Below the pieces are notes generated by a model that worked only from the letters and a program-made list of their open reading frames with translations, ran no database searches and was not told where the DNA came from. The translations under genes and the position numbers were made by a program. A DNA stretch of 64,000 nucleotides from DASPKM01 sp035628135 (GTDB taxonomy: Bacteria; Bacteroidota; Bacteroidia; Chitinophagales; Chitinophagaceae), in assembly GCA_035628135.1 (NCBI GenBank), contig DASPKM010000001.1:186001-250000 (forward strand). The letters are read 5' to 3'. This document shows positions 41,538 through 51,444 of this stretch, piece after piece. Every line of letters begins with the position of its first letter. The stretch's first letter is position 1.

Positions 41538-43466
41538 ATGATCAGTAGCAAACTCCGGTGGCTATGCCTGGCAGGCGCAGTATTTTTTTGCCTGCCTGCT
41601 GCGTATACCCAGGTGCAGAATGATTATAGCAATGCTATTCCATCGCTTAAAAGCAAGTACCCAAAGACAGACGTTGTAGCGGTAGCCTTTACAGAAGAAT
41701 TTTCTTTTGGCATTCAATCCAAAGGACCGGAAGAAAAGGTTACGGCCAACACTTCCACTACACAACTGCTGGTTTCATTAAAGGATTTCACCAGCAAAGA
41801 AGACGCAATTTTTTACGACGATGAATCAAGCATCGAGAACGTTAAGTTCATCAGCAAGGGCAAGAGCATAAAATTGCCCATGCAGTGCATGGATTACCAG
41901 TCCGAAGGCATCTTTCATAGCGATGCCAAGATATGCGTAATGAAAATCCCGCTCGAAACCAAAGGAATACCCGTTAGTTACAGCTATGAAAAGAAGTACA
42001 AGGATGTAAAATACCTTACCTCCGTTTATTTCCATGAAGGCGTTCCCATCGAAGAAAAGACCCTGGTGTTCAACATCCCCGATTGGCTGGAAGTAGAGTT
42101 TCGCGAATTCAATTTTGCAGGGTACGATATCAAAAAAGAAGTGCAGAAGGATGCATCCGCAAATACCACGAGGTACATTTATAAGCTGAAGAACATCCCG
42201 GAATTCGAGCGCGAATACCGCTCGCCGCACATGGCAAAAACATACCCGCACATCATTCTCGTAAGCAAAAGCTATATCGCGAACGGACAGCGCAAAGTGT
42301 TGTTCGAATCTGTAAAGGACCTGTATGCCTGGTACCGCTCGGTTACCAGTCAAACCAATAACAATCCCGAAGAATTGAAACCGGTGGTGCAGCAATTGAC
42401 CCAGAACAAGAAAACAGATATCGAAAAGATAGAATCGATGTTTTATTGGGTGCAGGAAAAGATACGCTACATCGCATTCGAGAATGGCATCATGGGCTTC
42501 AGGCCCGATGCGGCTCAGAACGTATTGAAGAAAAAATACGGTGATTGCAAAGGCAAGGCCAACCTGCTGGCCCAGATGCTGAAACTGGCGGGATACGATG
42601 CGCGGCTTACGTGGATCGGTACTTCGGACCTGCCGTACGATTATTCACTTCCTTCGCTGGGAGTAGACAATCACATGATCTGCACCGTGATACTGGACGG
42701 CAAGCGTTACTTCCTCGATGGCACCGAAGAACACATTGCACTGAACGACTATGCGCACCGCATACAAGGAAAACAGGTATTGATAGAAGACGGCAGCAAT
42801 TACATCATCGACAAAATACCGGAGTTCCCGGCCGAACGCAACAAAGTGCAAACCACTATCAAGCTGAAGCTGGAGAACGATATACTTACCGGCACCACCA
42901 CTTCCATTTTCAACGGCGAATCGAAGATAAACGTGGTGGGCGTATATGAATCGATGCGCAACGACAACAAACAAGACGCGCTGCAGCAGTTCCTGAAGGG
43001 CGGCGATAACAATGTTACTATCAAAAGCCTTAAAGAGCCCAATTGGGCAGACAGGCAGAAGCCGCTGCAACTGGAATACGAAATTGCGGCAAAGAACCAG
43101 GTGACCAAGGCCGGCAACGAGCTGTATATTGTCCTGGACAGGGACAAAGAGCTTTCGACCCTGGAGTTCGATTCAACGCGCCGCAGCGATTACGAGATGA
43201 GGCACAAGTATTATTTCGTGTCAACAACAGAATTCACCATACCGGACGGATACAAAGTAGACTATACTCCCGATGCAGTAAACGTGAAGACAAAGGATTA
43301 TTCTTTTGAAGGCGCTTTTGCGGTAAAAGGAAATACGCTTGTATACACCAAGAAGATGATCGTGAACAAAACAAACATCCGCAAATCGGAGTTCAATGAG
43401 TGGAACAATTTTATCCGCAGCGTGAACAAATTTTATAACGACCAGGTTGTGCTGGTAAAAAAATAA
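41538..43466 (+). CDS. DUF3857/transglutaminase-like exported protein
   Basis: 642 aa with a signal peptide (LCLAGAVFFCLPAAYTQ). The N-terminal half has DUF3857 character (YSYEKKYKDVKYLTSVYFHEGVPIEEKTLVFNIP). The middle has a transglutaminase-like core with KKYGDCKGKANLLAQML (catalytic-type Cys) and LGVDNHMICTVILDGKRYFLDGT, placing a Cys-His-Asp triad. The protein ends with a beta-rich domain. It starts a two-gene unit with the next gene only 3 bases downstream. The role is unknown; periplasmic or surface crosslinking has been guessed for such proteins. Confidence 0.88.
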   Translation: MISSKLRWLCLAGAVFFCLPAAYTQVQNDYSNAIPSLKSKYPKTDVVAVAFTEEFSFGIQSKGPEEKVTANTSTTQLLVSLKDFTSKEDAIFYDDESSIENVKFISKGKSIKLPMQCMDYQSEGIFHSDAKICVMKIPLETKGIPVSYSYEKKYKDVKYLTSVYFHEGVPIEEKTLVFNIPDWLEVEFREFNFAGYDIKKEVQKDASANTTRYIYKLKNIPEFEREYRSPHMAKTYPHIILVSKSYIANGQRKVLFESVKDLYAWYRSVTSQTNNNPEELKPVVQQLTQNKKTDIEKIESMFYWVQEKIRYIAFENGIMGFRPDAAQNVLKKKYGDCKGKANLLAQMLKLAGYDARLTWIGTSDLPYDYSLPSLGVDNHMICTVILDGKRYFLDGTEEHIALNDYAHRIQGKQVLIEDGSNYIIDKIPEFPAERNKVQTTIKLKLENDILTGTTTSIFNGESKINVVGVYESMRNDNKQDALQQFLKGGDNNVTIKSLKEPNWADRQKPLQLEYEIAAKNQVTKAGNELYIVLDRDKELSTLEFDSTRRSDYEMRHKYYFVSTTEFTIPDGYKVDYTPDAVNVKTKDYSFEGAFAVKGNTLVYTKKMIVNKTNIRKSEFNEWNNFIRSVNKFYNDQVVLVKK

Positions 43467-43469
43467 TAT

Positions 43470-45662
43470 ATGTTAAGAAGATTGAACCTGCTGTTTTTGC
43501 TGGTTGGCTTATTGCCCATGTTTGCGCTTGCGCAGGAAGGCATGTCGGAAGAGCCCGAATTCAAGGGAACGGCGGTGCCAGACAAATGGAAGAATGAAAG
43601 CGCCGTTATCCTTGCGCAAAAAATAGACTATGCTTATGTGCGCAAGTCGATGGCCAGCGCCATGACCATTAAAGAATACGTACGCAAGCGCATCAGGCTC
43701 CAGGACAAAAATGCCCTGGAAAAGTTCTCGGAGTTCTATTACGTATTGTATGGAAAGAAAACAGCCGTGAACTTTTCGGTGATCAAGGCCAGCGGCCAGA
43801 CGGTGAACATAGACCTTAGCACCGCCATTGAGGTGAACAAGGATGTGCCCGATGTGTTCAGGCCCATCTATCTCAGCAGCAATACCAGCTTTTTCAAAAT
43901 GGCCATTCCTGATCTGGAGATCGGCGACATCATCGATTACAGCTATGCATCGGCGATAGACGTACCATTGGAAAAAGGCTATGGCGAATTCACGCCTTAT
44001 ATCTTCACGCTTACGTACAACTATCCTGTAGTGTACCAGAAGTTCCAGTTCGATCTGGACAAGGGTACCAATGCCATGTTCAAATCGTACAACGGCGCCC
44101 CCAAGCTCCGCGAAGGCGATGGTGGATTCGACACGAAGGCTTCTGATAAAAAATCACTGGTCAGCTATTTTATCGTTGATAAAAACCGTGAGAAAGTATC
44201 TGAAGAAAGATGGAACTACCCTTACCGCAATGCTCCTACGGTAAAGCTGAAGATCACCTATACCGGCGGCGGATTGAACAATACGCTGTTCGGAAAGAAG
44301 GGCGAGGCCACTGCGGAAGCGGTTGACCTTGACAGGCTGCGCAGCATGTATGCATCCATTCAATATTACCAAAATCCCGTTGCAGATGCAATGGCCAAGG
44401 ATGTACTGGATTACCTGAAGTACAATGGCAAGGATAACCTGCCTCCGAAGGAACTGGTTCGGGAAACGTATTATGTTTTCAGGAAGCTGTTCCTGGAAAG
44501 CTACTATACCGGCGAAGTAAAAAGCCAGGTGCCGGGTGCATTTGGCAGCAAAAGAAAATATGTTTCCAAGGATTCAAAAAAAGAATTAGCGCAGAAGGAA
44601 GATGAGGTAAGGGTAAACAGGCTGATATGGGCCGCGGTGCTCATCCGTGTGTGCTCTAAAAAAGGATTGGGCGTTGAATCTATCGCCATTTTGCCGCGCT
44701 ACCTGGGTAAATGGAACGATCTGCTGTTTGAAGAGGAGCTTGAATTGGCCATTCGCGTTAAGGGCGATAAATACTATACCCTGCTTCCCTTCAACAATTT
44801 CGATGTGTTTGGCCAGGCCATCGAAACCTACGATGGTTCTGATGCATATGCTTTCGGACTGATAGGCAGCGAAGGCTACTATAAAGCTAATGTGCCAACC
44901 ACCACTTTCCAAGACAACAAGCAGCAAATGGATTTTACGCTGACCATTGCCGACAATATGGAAAGTGTAAAAGCAGAAAGGATCTCCACCTACGATGGAA
45001 TGGAAAAGGACGACGTGATGACGCTGGCACACCTTGATAGGGACTACCTGACAAAAGATTTCCAGAAATACATTATCAATCCCAAAAAAGACAAGGCCGA
45101 TAAAACCTATTCCGATCCCGACCGCGAAGAACGCGTGAAAATCCAGCGCGAATATTTGCAGAAACAAATCGAAGGCGAGGGGCTGGAAGTTGAAAAATAC
45201 GATAGTTATACCTTGCTTAAAGACGGACGTTACGAGGAAACGCCATCACTTTCTTTCAAAGAGCAGTACTCGCTGAAAAAGCTCATCAACAAGGCCGGCA
45301 GGAATTACCTGATCGATATCGGCAAGCTGATAGGCGGGCAAATAAAGCTGGAGGATAAGGAAATGCAGAAGCGCGACAATGACATCTGGCTTGATTATGC
45401 GCGCACCATCAACAACAACATTACGCTGAACATCCCGAAAGGATATACCATAGACGGCTGGCAGGAACTGAACATGAACATCGACAATGAAAGCGGCAGC
45501 TTTATTTCAACCGCCAAAGTAGAAGGCGACAAGCTGATACTTACTACCAAAAAAATATATAAGAAGAATTACGACAAAAAGGAAGCATGGCCTAACTACG
45601 TGGCATTCCTGGAAGCTGCGTACAAGTTCACGCAGGCAAAAGTGGTATTGAAGAAGTCGTAA
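43470..45662 (+). CDS. DUF3857-type exported protein, no transglutaminase triad
   Basis: 730 aa with a signal peptide (LLFLLVGLLPMFALAQ). It shares the DUF3857 region with the preceding protein (AIPDLEIGDIIDYSYASAIDVP, TPYIFTLTYNYPVVYQKFQF) but the GDCKGKA motif at the transglutaminase position is absent (VLIRVCSKKGLGVESIAILPR instead). The C-terminus repeats the same sign-off (YKFTQAKVVLKKS) as its neighbour (KFYNDQVVLVKK). It looks like a diverged paralogue of the preceding gene and probably a partner. Both are followed by a terminator at 45686-45720. Confidence 0.88.
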   Translation: MLRRLNLLFLLVGLLPMFALAQEGMSEEPEFKGTAVPDKWKNESAVILAQKIDYAYVRKSMASAMTIKEYVRKRIRLQDKNALEKFSEFYYVLYGKKTAVNFSVIKASGQTVNIDLSTAIEVNKDVPDVFRPIYLSSNTSFFKMAIPDLEIGDIIDYSYASAIDVPLEKGYGEFTPYIFTLTYNYPVVYQKFQFDLDKGTNAMFKSYNGAPKLREGDGGFDTKASDKKSLVSYFIVDKNREKVSEERWNYPYRNAPTVKLKITYTGGGLNNTLFGKKGEATAEAVDLDRLRSMYASIQYYQNPVADAMAKDVLDYLKYNGKDNLPPKELVRETYYVFRKLFLESYYTGEVKSQVPGAFGSKRKYVSKDSKKELAQKEDEVRVNRLIWAAVLIRVCSKKGLGVESIAILPRYLGKWNDLLFEEELELAIRVKGDKYYTLLPFNNFDVFGQAIETYDGSDAYAFGLIGSEGYYKANVPTTTFQDNKQQMDFTLTIADNMESVKAERISTYDGMEKDDVMTLAHLDRDYLTKDFQKYIINPKKDKADKTYSDPDREERVKIQREYLQKQIEGEGLEVEKYDSYTLLKDGRYEETPSLSFKEQYSLKKLINKAGRNYLIDIGKLIGGQIKLEDKEMQKRDNDIWLDYARTINNNITLNIPKGYTIDGWQELNMNIDNESGSFISTAKVEGDKLILTTKKIYKKNYDKKEAWPNYVAFLEAAYKFTQAKVVLKKS

Positions 45663-45685
45663 CTGATTTAATATCGAATCATTTG

Positions 45686-45720
45686 AAGCGGGGCTTTTGA
45701 AAGAGAGTCCCGCTTTATTT
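45686..45720 (+). terminator. Intrinsic terminator of the DUF3857 pair
   Basis: AAGCGGGGCT and AGTCCCGCTT form a stem with one G-T pair around TTTGAAAGAG-type loop sequence and a T-rich tail (TTATTTTTG). Confidence 0.75.
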
Positions 45721-45860
45721 TTGGGCTCAAATAGAGTAATTGTGGGTTACGATTGTGTTTAGTGGGCCTCTGCGTAAGCAAGGTCATTATGTTTTTGTTT
45801 CGCATATTTGCGAAAGAATTTCGCCGGATTGATCTTATCCGGTGACCTTAATGATCAACA

Positions 45861-47420
45861 ATGGCAGAGCAAAGGCAAATCATAAGTAAGGAAGAATTGG
45901 ATCAACAATTGCGTAATAGAATTTCTCTTGAGTACTCATACAGCGACAGAATAATTCGAAGTAAAGAGATAAATTATCCAATTCAACTGCAACACCGGAT
46001 CCGCCATAATCCCGGCACTTATATTGTGTCTTTATTATTTAGTAACTGTGTTTTCAATGAGGATGTAGATATCGGTAGTTACGAAAATGCAGGCAGCATA
46101 GAATTTAAGAATTGCACTTTCAATAAATCCATCAGTATTGATTTTGCAAATGTTGCATTTTCGGGTGACTGTATTTTTAATGGGAACCTGATAATTAAAT
46201 TAACCCAACAGGATAGTGTAGATATTTCCGGATTAATTGTGCATGGTACCTTCAAAGTCTTAGGAAGTGCTCGACAAATTATAATCCGGAATATTAACCA
46301 CGAACAACCCAAAGCCGACCGGGAGGTTATAATTGCAGCAGATTCCAACAATATTCTGGCACGGGAAATCGTTGGAAAATCCGTTAGAATTTCCAGTGAT
46401 GTTAATTCAGGAACGCTTGAATTGAAGCGAATAATAGCCACTGAACTAAGTATAGGCTCCTCGATTTTAAATGGCCAAATGACAGTGATGGAATGTATAG
46501 TTGAGAAATTTGCAATAATAAATTTTGATGGGGATCCCGGAAGCCTGGTGATTTCAGATCCTAATATTAACCAAATGCATTTTCCAATTGGTGCTTTAAA
46601 AAGGGCTTCTATTACAGGCGGGACAATCAACGATCTTGAACTCTCCGGTTCGAATGAGGCAGGATACATTTTGGATATTGAAAAAACTACGATTAACAAC
46701 CTGCGGTTTGAAAAAGTATTCAACAATGGACTGCTAACATTAAGGGAACTAAGCGTTCTTTACGGAGGATTGGTATCTATTAAATCATCCAATTTGGGTA
46801 AGACGGATTTTATTTATTGTAACTTTTCCAAAGCTGTTTTGGAATTTGAAAATAGTAAAGTTACCGAGGCGTTCTTTTCTGAAACCGAATTCCCCAAACG
46901 AGTTCTCATAGGTGGCAAGAAGAATTATGGACAGGCACAACTGGCATTCGGCCAACTGGCCACAGCATTTCAAAAGCAGGGCGATAATATAAGGGCCCTG
47001 GAATATACTTCTAGAGAAGTGGATGCCCACTACAGGGCGATCCGATGGTTTTCACGCAATTTTTTTCAAAAACTCAATCTCTGGCTGAACGCTGTTTCTA
47101 ATAATTTCGGAAGAGATTGGGTCCGCGGTGTGATCTTTTCGTTTGGCGTTGGTCTCTTATTTTTTTGTTTGTTGCTGATTTCAACGGACAAGTACTCATG
47201 GGGACTTCCAACTTTTGATTTGAATATGCTTCCGGCGTATCTGAAATTCATGAACCCGCTCCGCTTTTTTGAATTGGAAACGCTGTTCAGGAACACACCT
47301 GCGGCGGATACCCTCACATTAAATGAATATTCTTACCTGGCCGATTTTGGAGGCCGTGTTTTTGTTGCGTATGGGTATTATCAAACTATCCAGGCGTTTC
47401 GCCGGTTTGGGCGCAAATGA
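45861..47420 (+). CDS. Beta-helix membrane protein with channel-like C-terminus
   Basis: 519 aa. Residues about 60-370 are a series of short strand-turn units with recurrent FxNCxFN-type motifs (LLFSNCVFNEDVDIG, IEFKNCTFNKSISID, FIYCNFSKAVLEF), indicating a right-handed beta-helix or pentapeptide-like solenoid. A helical segment (GQLATAFQKQGDNIRALEYTSREVDAHYR) precedes one clear membrane helix (GVIFSFGVGLLFFCLLLIS) and a second hydrophobic region ending YQTIQAFRRFGRK, a tail seen in pentapeptide-repeat proteins with ion-channel-like ends. The selectivity filter of K+ channels is not visible. The gene is visibly more A/T-rich than its neighbours, a sign of possible transfer. Confidence 0.75.
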   Translation: MAEQRQIISKEELDQQLRNRISLEYSYSDRIIRSKEINYPIQLQHRIRHNPGTYIVSLLFSNCVFNEDVDIGSYENAGSIEFKNCTFNKSISIDFANVAFSGDCIFNGNLIIKLTQQDSVDISGLIVHGTFKVLGSARQIIIRNINHEQPKADREVIIAADSNNILAREIVGKSVRISSDVNSGTLELKRIIATELSIGSSILNGQMTVMECIVEKFAIINFDGDPGSLVISDPNINQMHFPIGALKRASITGGTINDLELSGSNEAGYILDIEKTTINNLRFEKVFNNGLLTLRELSVLYGGLVSIKSSNLGKTDFIYCNFSKAVLEFENSKVTEAFFSETEFPKRVLIGGKKNYGQAQLAFGQLATAFQKQGDNIRALEYTSREVDAHYRAIRWFSRNFFQKLNLWLNAVSNNFGRDWVRGVIFSFGVGLLFFCLLLISTDKYSWGLPTFDLNMLPAYLKFMNPLRFFELETLFRNTPAADTLTLNEYSYLADFGGRVFVAYGYYQTIQAFRRFGRK

Positions 47421-47540
47421 AGCGCAACTGCTTCGGAAAAGTCCCTAAAACGGGTATTCTTTTTTACGGCCAAATAGCTAAATTACAATTGTAACCTCCC
47501 AGGCCTCGCCCGCTCATTCCTCACCACTAAACACACACAC

Positions 47541-48887
47541 ATGAAAAAGTTATTTGTATTACCATTGGCACTTGGGGTTTCATGCGCAGCTCTCAAGGCC
47601 CAATCGTGGAACCTGGCTGGTAATGCCGGCACCAACCCCTCCACGCATTTTGTAGGAACCACCGATAACCAGCCGCTCCGCTTCAGGATCAACAATGCGT
47701 ATGCAGGCCTGCTGCATAACGACAATACCTTCTTTGGAAGGTCCGCTGGTTTATCGCATACCACTGGATTTGGCAATACCGCCAACGGCGTAGAAGCGTT
47801 GCGGGTGAATACTACCAGTAATTATAACACCGCATTGGGATGGCGTTCACTGTATTCTAATACCAGCGGTTATTCGAACACGGCCACAGGCGGCGCCGCC
47901 ATGATCATGAATACCACTGGGCATAATAATACCGCCACGGGTTATTATTCACTGGGAGATAACCGTACCGGCAATTATAACTCAGCGTTCGGGTTGCAGG
48001 CCTTGGGTTTTTCCAATTCAGGCAATACCAATACCGCTGTCGGAGCCTTTGCCGCCGGCAACAATTCTTCGGGAAATTCCAACGTTGCAGTAGGGGTATA
48101 CGCGCTTAGCTGGACCACCAACAGGAGTAACCTGGTAGCTGTGGGTGATTCGGCTTTGTATTGGAATGGATATCCATTTCCTTCTCCGCCCTCAGGCATA
48201 ACAGCAACAGGGAATACAGCAGTAGGGTCGAAAGCATTGTATAATAACACCACTGGATATTTGAATACTGCTTTTGGTTACCGTGCATTGTACAGTAACA
48301 CTTCCGGCAACAGCAATACGGCGGTTGGCTACAATGCGTATCCCATATCCGGCACGTTAAGCAATTATACAGGCATTGGCTATAATGTGGGCACGAGTTC
48401 AAGCGTAAGCAACAGCGTGGAGATAGGCAACAGCAGCGTTACCTGGATAGGCGGGCAGGTAGGATGGAGCACCTATAGCGATGAACGCATTAAAGAAAAT
48501 ATACAGGAAGACGTGCAGGGACTTTCATTCATTACAAAGCTTCGGCCAGTGACCTATAGCCTGAACATACACAAGCAGCGCGACATGACACAGAGCGGCA
48601 AACAAAAAGACGAAGTAGACTGGCCCGAAAAATATGCAATAGAAAAGAAAAAGATCACCGGTTTTCTTGCGCAGGAAGTAGAGCAGGCAGCAAAGGCGTG
48701 CAACTACGATTTTCATGGAATAACCAGGCCTTCAAAGGCTGAAGGATTGTACAGCCTTAGCTATGGAGATTTTGTAGTGCCATTAGTAAAAGCAGTGCAG
48801 GAACAACAGTCGATGATTGAAAAGCTGCAAAAGAAAATAGAGGAACTGGAGAAGAAAGTGGCGGCATGCGCTCCGGTGAACTATTGA
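47541..48887 (+). CDS. Exported S74-chaperone repeat protein (second)
   Basis: 448 aa, signal peptide (LFVLPLALGVSCAALKAQ). It has NTALGWRSLYSNTSGYSNTA-type head repeats (about 75-280), the S74 domain (YSDERIKENIQEDVQGLSFITKL; GFLAQEVEQAAKACNYDF) and a C-terminal coiled coil (QEQQSMIEKLQKKIEELEKKV, in part). It is shorter than the protein at 32436-34598 but has the same order of parts and nearly the same chaperone ending (YSLSYGDFVVPLVKAVQEQQ). It should form a trimeric surface fibre. Confidence 0.9.
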   Translation: MKKLFVLPLALGVSCAALKAQSWNLAGNAGTNPSTHFVGTTDNQPLRFRINNAYAGLLHNDNTFFGRSAGLSHTTGFGNTANGVEALRVNTTSNYNTALGWRSLYSNTSGYSNTATGGAAMIMNTTGHNNTATGYYSLGDNRTGNYNSAFGLQALGFSNSGNTNTAVGAFAAGNNSSGNSNVAVGVYALSWTTNRSNLVAVGDSALYWNGYPFPSPPSGITATGNTAVGSKALYNNTTGYLNTAFGYRALYSNTSGNSNTAVGYNAYPISGTLSNYTGIGYNVGTSSSVSNSVEIGNSSVTWIGGQVGWSTYSDERIKENIQEDVQGLSFITKLRPVTYSLNIHKQRDMTQSGKQKDEVDWPEKYAIEKKKITGFLAQEVEQAAKACNYDFHGITRPSKAEGLYSLSYGDFVVPLVKAVQEQQSMIEKLQKKIEELEKKVAACAPVNY

Positions 48888-48895
48888 TGATATAG

Positions 48896-48925
48896 ATAAG
48901 GCGGGCTTAGCCCGCCTTATTCTTA
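48896..48925. terminator. Bidirectional terminator
   Basis: Perfect 11-bp arms ATAAGGCGGGC and GCCCGCCTTAT around TTA, with A/T runs on both sides, lie between the convergent S74 protein and carboxypeptidase-regulatory-like protein genes. Confidence 0.85.
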
Positions 48926-48941
48926 AACTGAGAATGCGCGG

Positions 48942-49814
48942 TCAGTGAGTTGGTTGAAATGAATATTTTTCCACTTCTACTGTGTAAAGCGAGTTCAATA
49001 CCTTTCCGTCTCTTTGCACCAATACTGCCCATTCATAAAATGCAAATATCAGTGCGCGGTGATAAGTTATTGGCTCCGGAATATCGAAGGTTGACTTCAG
49101 CACTGTACGACGCCTCAGCCATGGGCCATGCTTTTCGTTATTAAGCCAGCTAAAGGATACAAAAAATGATGGCTCGTCGATGTACAGGTCTTCCGCGCTA
49201 AGGTCTACGACAAACCGGCCTTTTCTATAGTATGTTTCATTGAGAATATAAACTCTCGAAAGCAATTCTTTCTCCGGCTTTCCGGTCTTTGGGTCCATGG
49301 AATATATATGCAGCACGCCCGGATCTGTAGGTACAAACCTCATGCAGGGGATCACGACTTTCTTAAGCCGGCAATATTCATTTTCTTTTAGAGACAGGTC
49401 AATGCGTTGTGCAAATTCCTCACCATAACCAGCGGGTCCCCAGCCATGATTGCTTTTGCGCCTCAAGCCCAGTGTTTCGGTTTTAATAACCTGCTTTTTG
49501 CCGATTGTTACGGGCCGCAGTTCTTTAATGTATTTCGTCAGCAGAACGACGGCTGCCGGTGGGCCTATGAGTTTTATCGTTTCATAACCTGCGCACGAGA
49601 TCAGCAGTGTGTCTGAAGGAGACATATTCACCGTAAATTTTCCCGTACTGTCCGCGTGAGCGCCATAAGGTTTACCCAGGACTTTGATGGTTGCAAAGGC
49701 AATCGGTTGACCCGAGTCCTTGTCGCGGAGCGAGCATGAAAACGGAGTTTGACCTACCGCAGCGGTTTCATACAATAAAAGTATCGACAGCAAAATCATT
49801 ACAGGGCATCGCAT
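48942..49814 (-). CDS. Exported protein with carboxypeptidase-regulatory-like domain
   Basis: 290 aa with a signal peptide (MILLSILLLYETAAVGQ). An N-terminal Ig-like CarboxypepD_reg domain (about 25-95) has GQPIAFATIKVLGKPYGAHADSTGKFTVNM and LLISCAGYETIKL. The remaining 190 residues (LSLKENEYCRLKKVVIPCMRF, EPSFFVSFSWLNNE) are unfamiliar. Such domains occur at the start of TonB-dependent receptors and in surface lipoproteins, but no plug or barrel follows here. Function unknown. Confidence 0.8.
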   Translation of the reverse strand: MRCPVMILLSILLLYETAAVGQTPFSCSLRDKDSGQPIAFATIKVLGKPYGAHADSTGKFTVNMSPSDTLLISCAGYETIKLIGPPAAVVLLTKYIKELRPVTIGKKQVIKTETLGLRRKSNHGWGPAGYGEEFAQRIDLSLKENEYCRLKKVVIPCMRFVPTDPGVLHIYSMDPKTGKPEKELLSRVYILNETYYRKGRFVVDLSAEDLYIDEPSFFVSFSWLNNEKHGPWLRRRTVLKSTFDIPEPITYHRALIFAFYEWAVLVQRDGKVLNSLYTVEVEKYSFQPTH

Positions 49815-49878
49815 ACAATGAAATTATAAGGACTCCCGAATTTAACTATCTGATTTTATCTGACTATAACCTATATTG

Positions 49879-51390
49879 TTAAAACACCCGCTTATACTGC
49901 TGTCCATCATACGAAAGGCTGTTCACTTTTCCAGACTCATCCAATTTGAAATATACTACCTGGCCTGTACCCGGAATTAACTCTACACGAATGGATTCTT
50001 TTTGTGTAAAGGGAGTAGACACCGCATACAGGTTGCCCATCTTCACCGCCAGCACATTGTTGTCTACGGTTACATCCATATCGCCGAAAAACTCATGCCT
50101 GAATTTGCCGGCATAGGTTTCCAGCGGTAACGAAAGCTGCCAGGTACGCTTCGCCCTGTCTGCATACGAACGCTGTGAACCATCTATCGCCCTCTTATGA
50201 TTTGCCTCGAGCTCGTCGAGCTTTTTATTATAGGTGTCCGTAATGTTCTCCTGTCCTGTTATCCAATCATAAATATAACCTGCCAGCATATCCGCGGCCA
50301 CGCTTCCGACGGTGCTTTCATTTACGAATATGGCAAGGCCGGTTTTTTTGCCGGGCATGAAAGAAATATGCGTCCTGAACCCGGGGAAACCTCCGAAATG
50401 AAATACAATATTTTCATTGCGGTACTGGCTTACCAGCCATCCAAGCCCATATTTGCCTGGCGCGGCAAAAATACCCGTACCCCTTTCATACGGGGCAACA
50501 CCGGTATGAACTGCTTTCATAACCTGTTCGGGAAATACCTGCTTGTTTTTTATTTTACCATTGTTGATCTGCGCCTGCAGCCACATAGCAATGTCCGACG
50601 GCGTAGTGATCAATCCACCCGCCGATTGCATGGTATTATCGTTCTTTTCGAGATATACTCTTTCCAATCCGTTAACCCCATATGCATTGTATGGCATGGC
50701 TACCGGCCAGTTGTTCTTCTTTGCATGCGATACGCAGGCGGTGGTCCGTTTCATTCCCAGCGGCGTAAATATCTTATCCTGCAGCAGGTCCTGCCATTTA
50801 ACATGAAGTCGCTCCTGCAGCGCCAGGGCGTAAATATTATATCCCAGGTTGTCGTATTTGTATGCGCCGGGCCTTGCCCTGGCAGTGGTGCCATTCGTTA
50901 ATACCTTCATCATTTCTTTTTCTTCCGTCATACCGGAGAAGGCCATGCGAAAAACGAGCGGATTGTTCTCCAGCCCGCTGGTATGTGTAAGCAGGCTGCG
51001 GATGGTAACGTCGTCGCCGATATCTGAGCTGAAGCTCAGGTATTTTTTAACGGGATCGTCGAGCAATATCTTTTTTTCATTGTCCAGCAGCGCTGCCGCC
51101 AAAGCGGTAAATGATTTGGTGGAAGACGCGATGTAAAAAGCGGTATTTATATCGGCCTTCAATCCCGTTTCCTTATTGGCCCAGCCATAAGCTTTGTTGA
51201 AAACGGCCCCGTTCTCACTCACTATCGTGATAGTGATGGCGGGTATCACGGGAACCCTTTCCAGGATTTTTTGCGTGAAGTTGTCCAGTTCAGCAGTAAA
51301 CTGTTGTTGCGTAAGTTTTGATTGTGCTTGCGAGAAAGCGCCTGCCAGGCAACAGCATGCCAGCAATAGAAAAACCATTTTTTTTGACAT
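49879..51390 (-). CDS. Exported serine hydrolase, beta-lactamase (class C) fold
   Basis: 503 aa with a signal peptide (MVFLLLACCCLAGAFSQAQ). Active-site motifs are SxxK (S89-STK92 in YIASSTKSF), YxN in YKYDNLGYN, and HFGGFPGF as the HxG equivalent. A C-terminal DUF3471-like beta domain (YAGKFRHEFFGDMDVTVDNNVLAVKMG) follows. Members are esterases, D-amino-acid peptidases or penicillin-binding-like proteins; antibiotic resistance should not be assumed. It is divergent from PhzF. Confidence 0.92.
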   Translation of the reverse strand: MSKKMVFLLLACCCLAGAFSQAQSKLTQQQFTAELDNFTQKILERVPVIPAITITIVSENGAVFNKAYGWANKETGLKADINTAFYIASSTKSFTALAAALLDNEKKILLDDPVKKYLSFSSDIGDDVTIRSLLTHTSGLENNPLVFRMAFSGMTEEKEMMKVLTNGTTARARPGAYKYDNLGYNIYALALQERLHVKWQDLLQDKIFTPLGMKRTTACVSHAKKNNWPVAMPYNAYGVNGLERVYLEKNDNTMQSAGGLITTPSDIAMWLQAQINNGKIKNKQVFPEQVMKAVHTGVAPYERGTGIFAAPGKYGLGWLVSQYRNENIVFHFGGFPGFRTHISFMPGKKTGLAIFVNESTVGSVAADMLAGYIYDWITGQENITDTYNKKLDELEANHKRAIDGSQRSYADRAKRTWQLSLPLETYAGKFRHEFFGDMDVTVDNNVLAVKMGNLYAVSTPFTQKESIRVELIPGTGQVVYFKLDESGKVNSLSYDGQQYKRVF

Positions 51391-51444
51391 GGCAAAAAGT
51401 TTAAAAAGTAAAAAAAATGGTTGAAGTGGGGAAGCGTTTGTGAA

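Noticed and set aside
49879..51390. Antibiotic-resistance beta-lactamase
   Set aside because: The class C-like fold motifs are shared with esterases and peptidases, and the DUF3471-like tail points to these.
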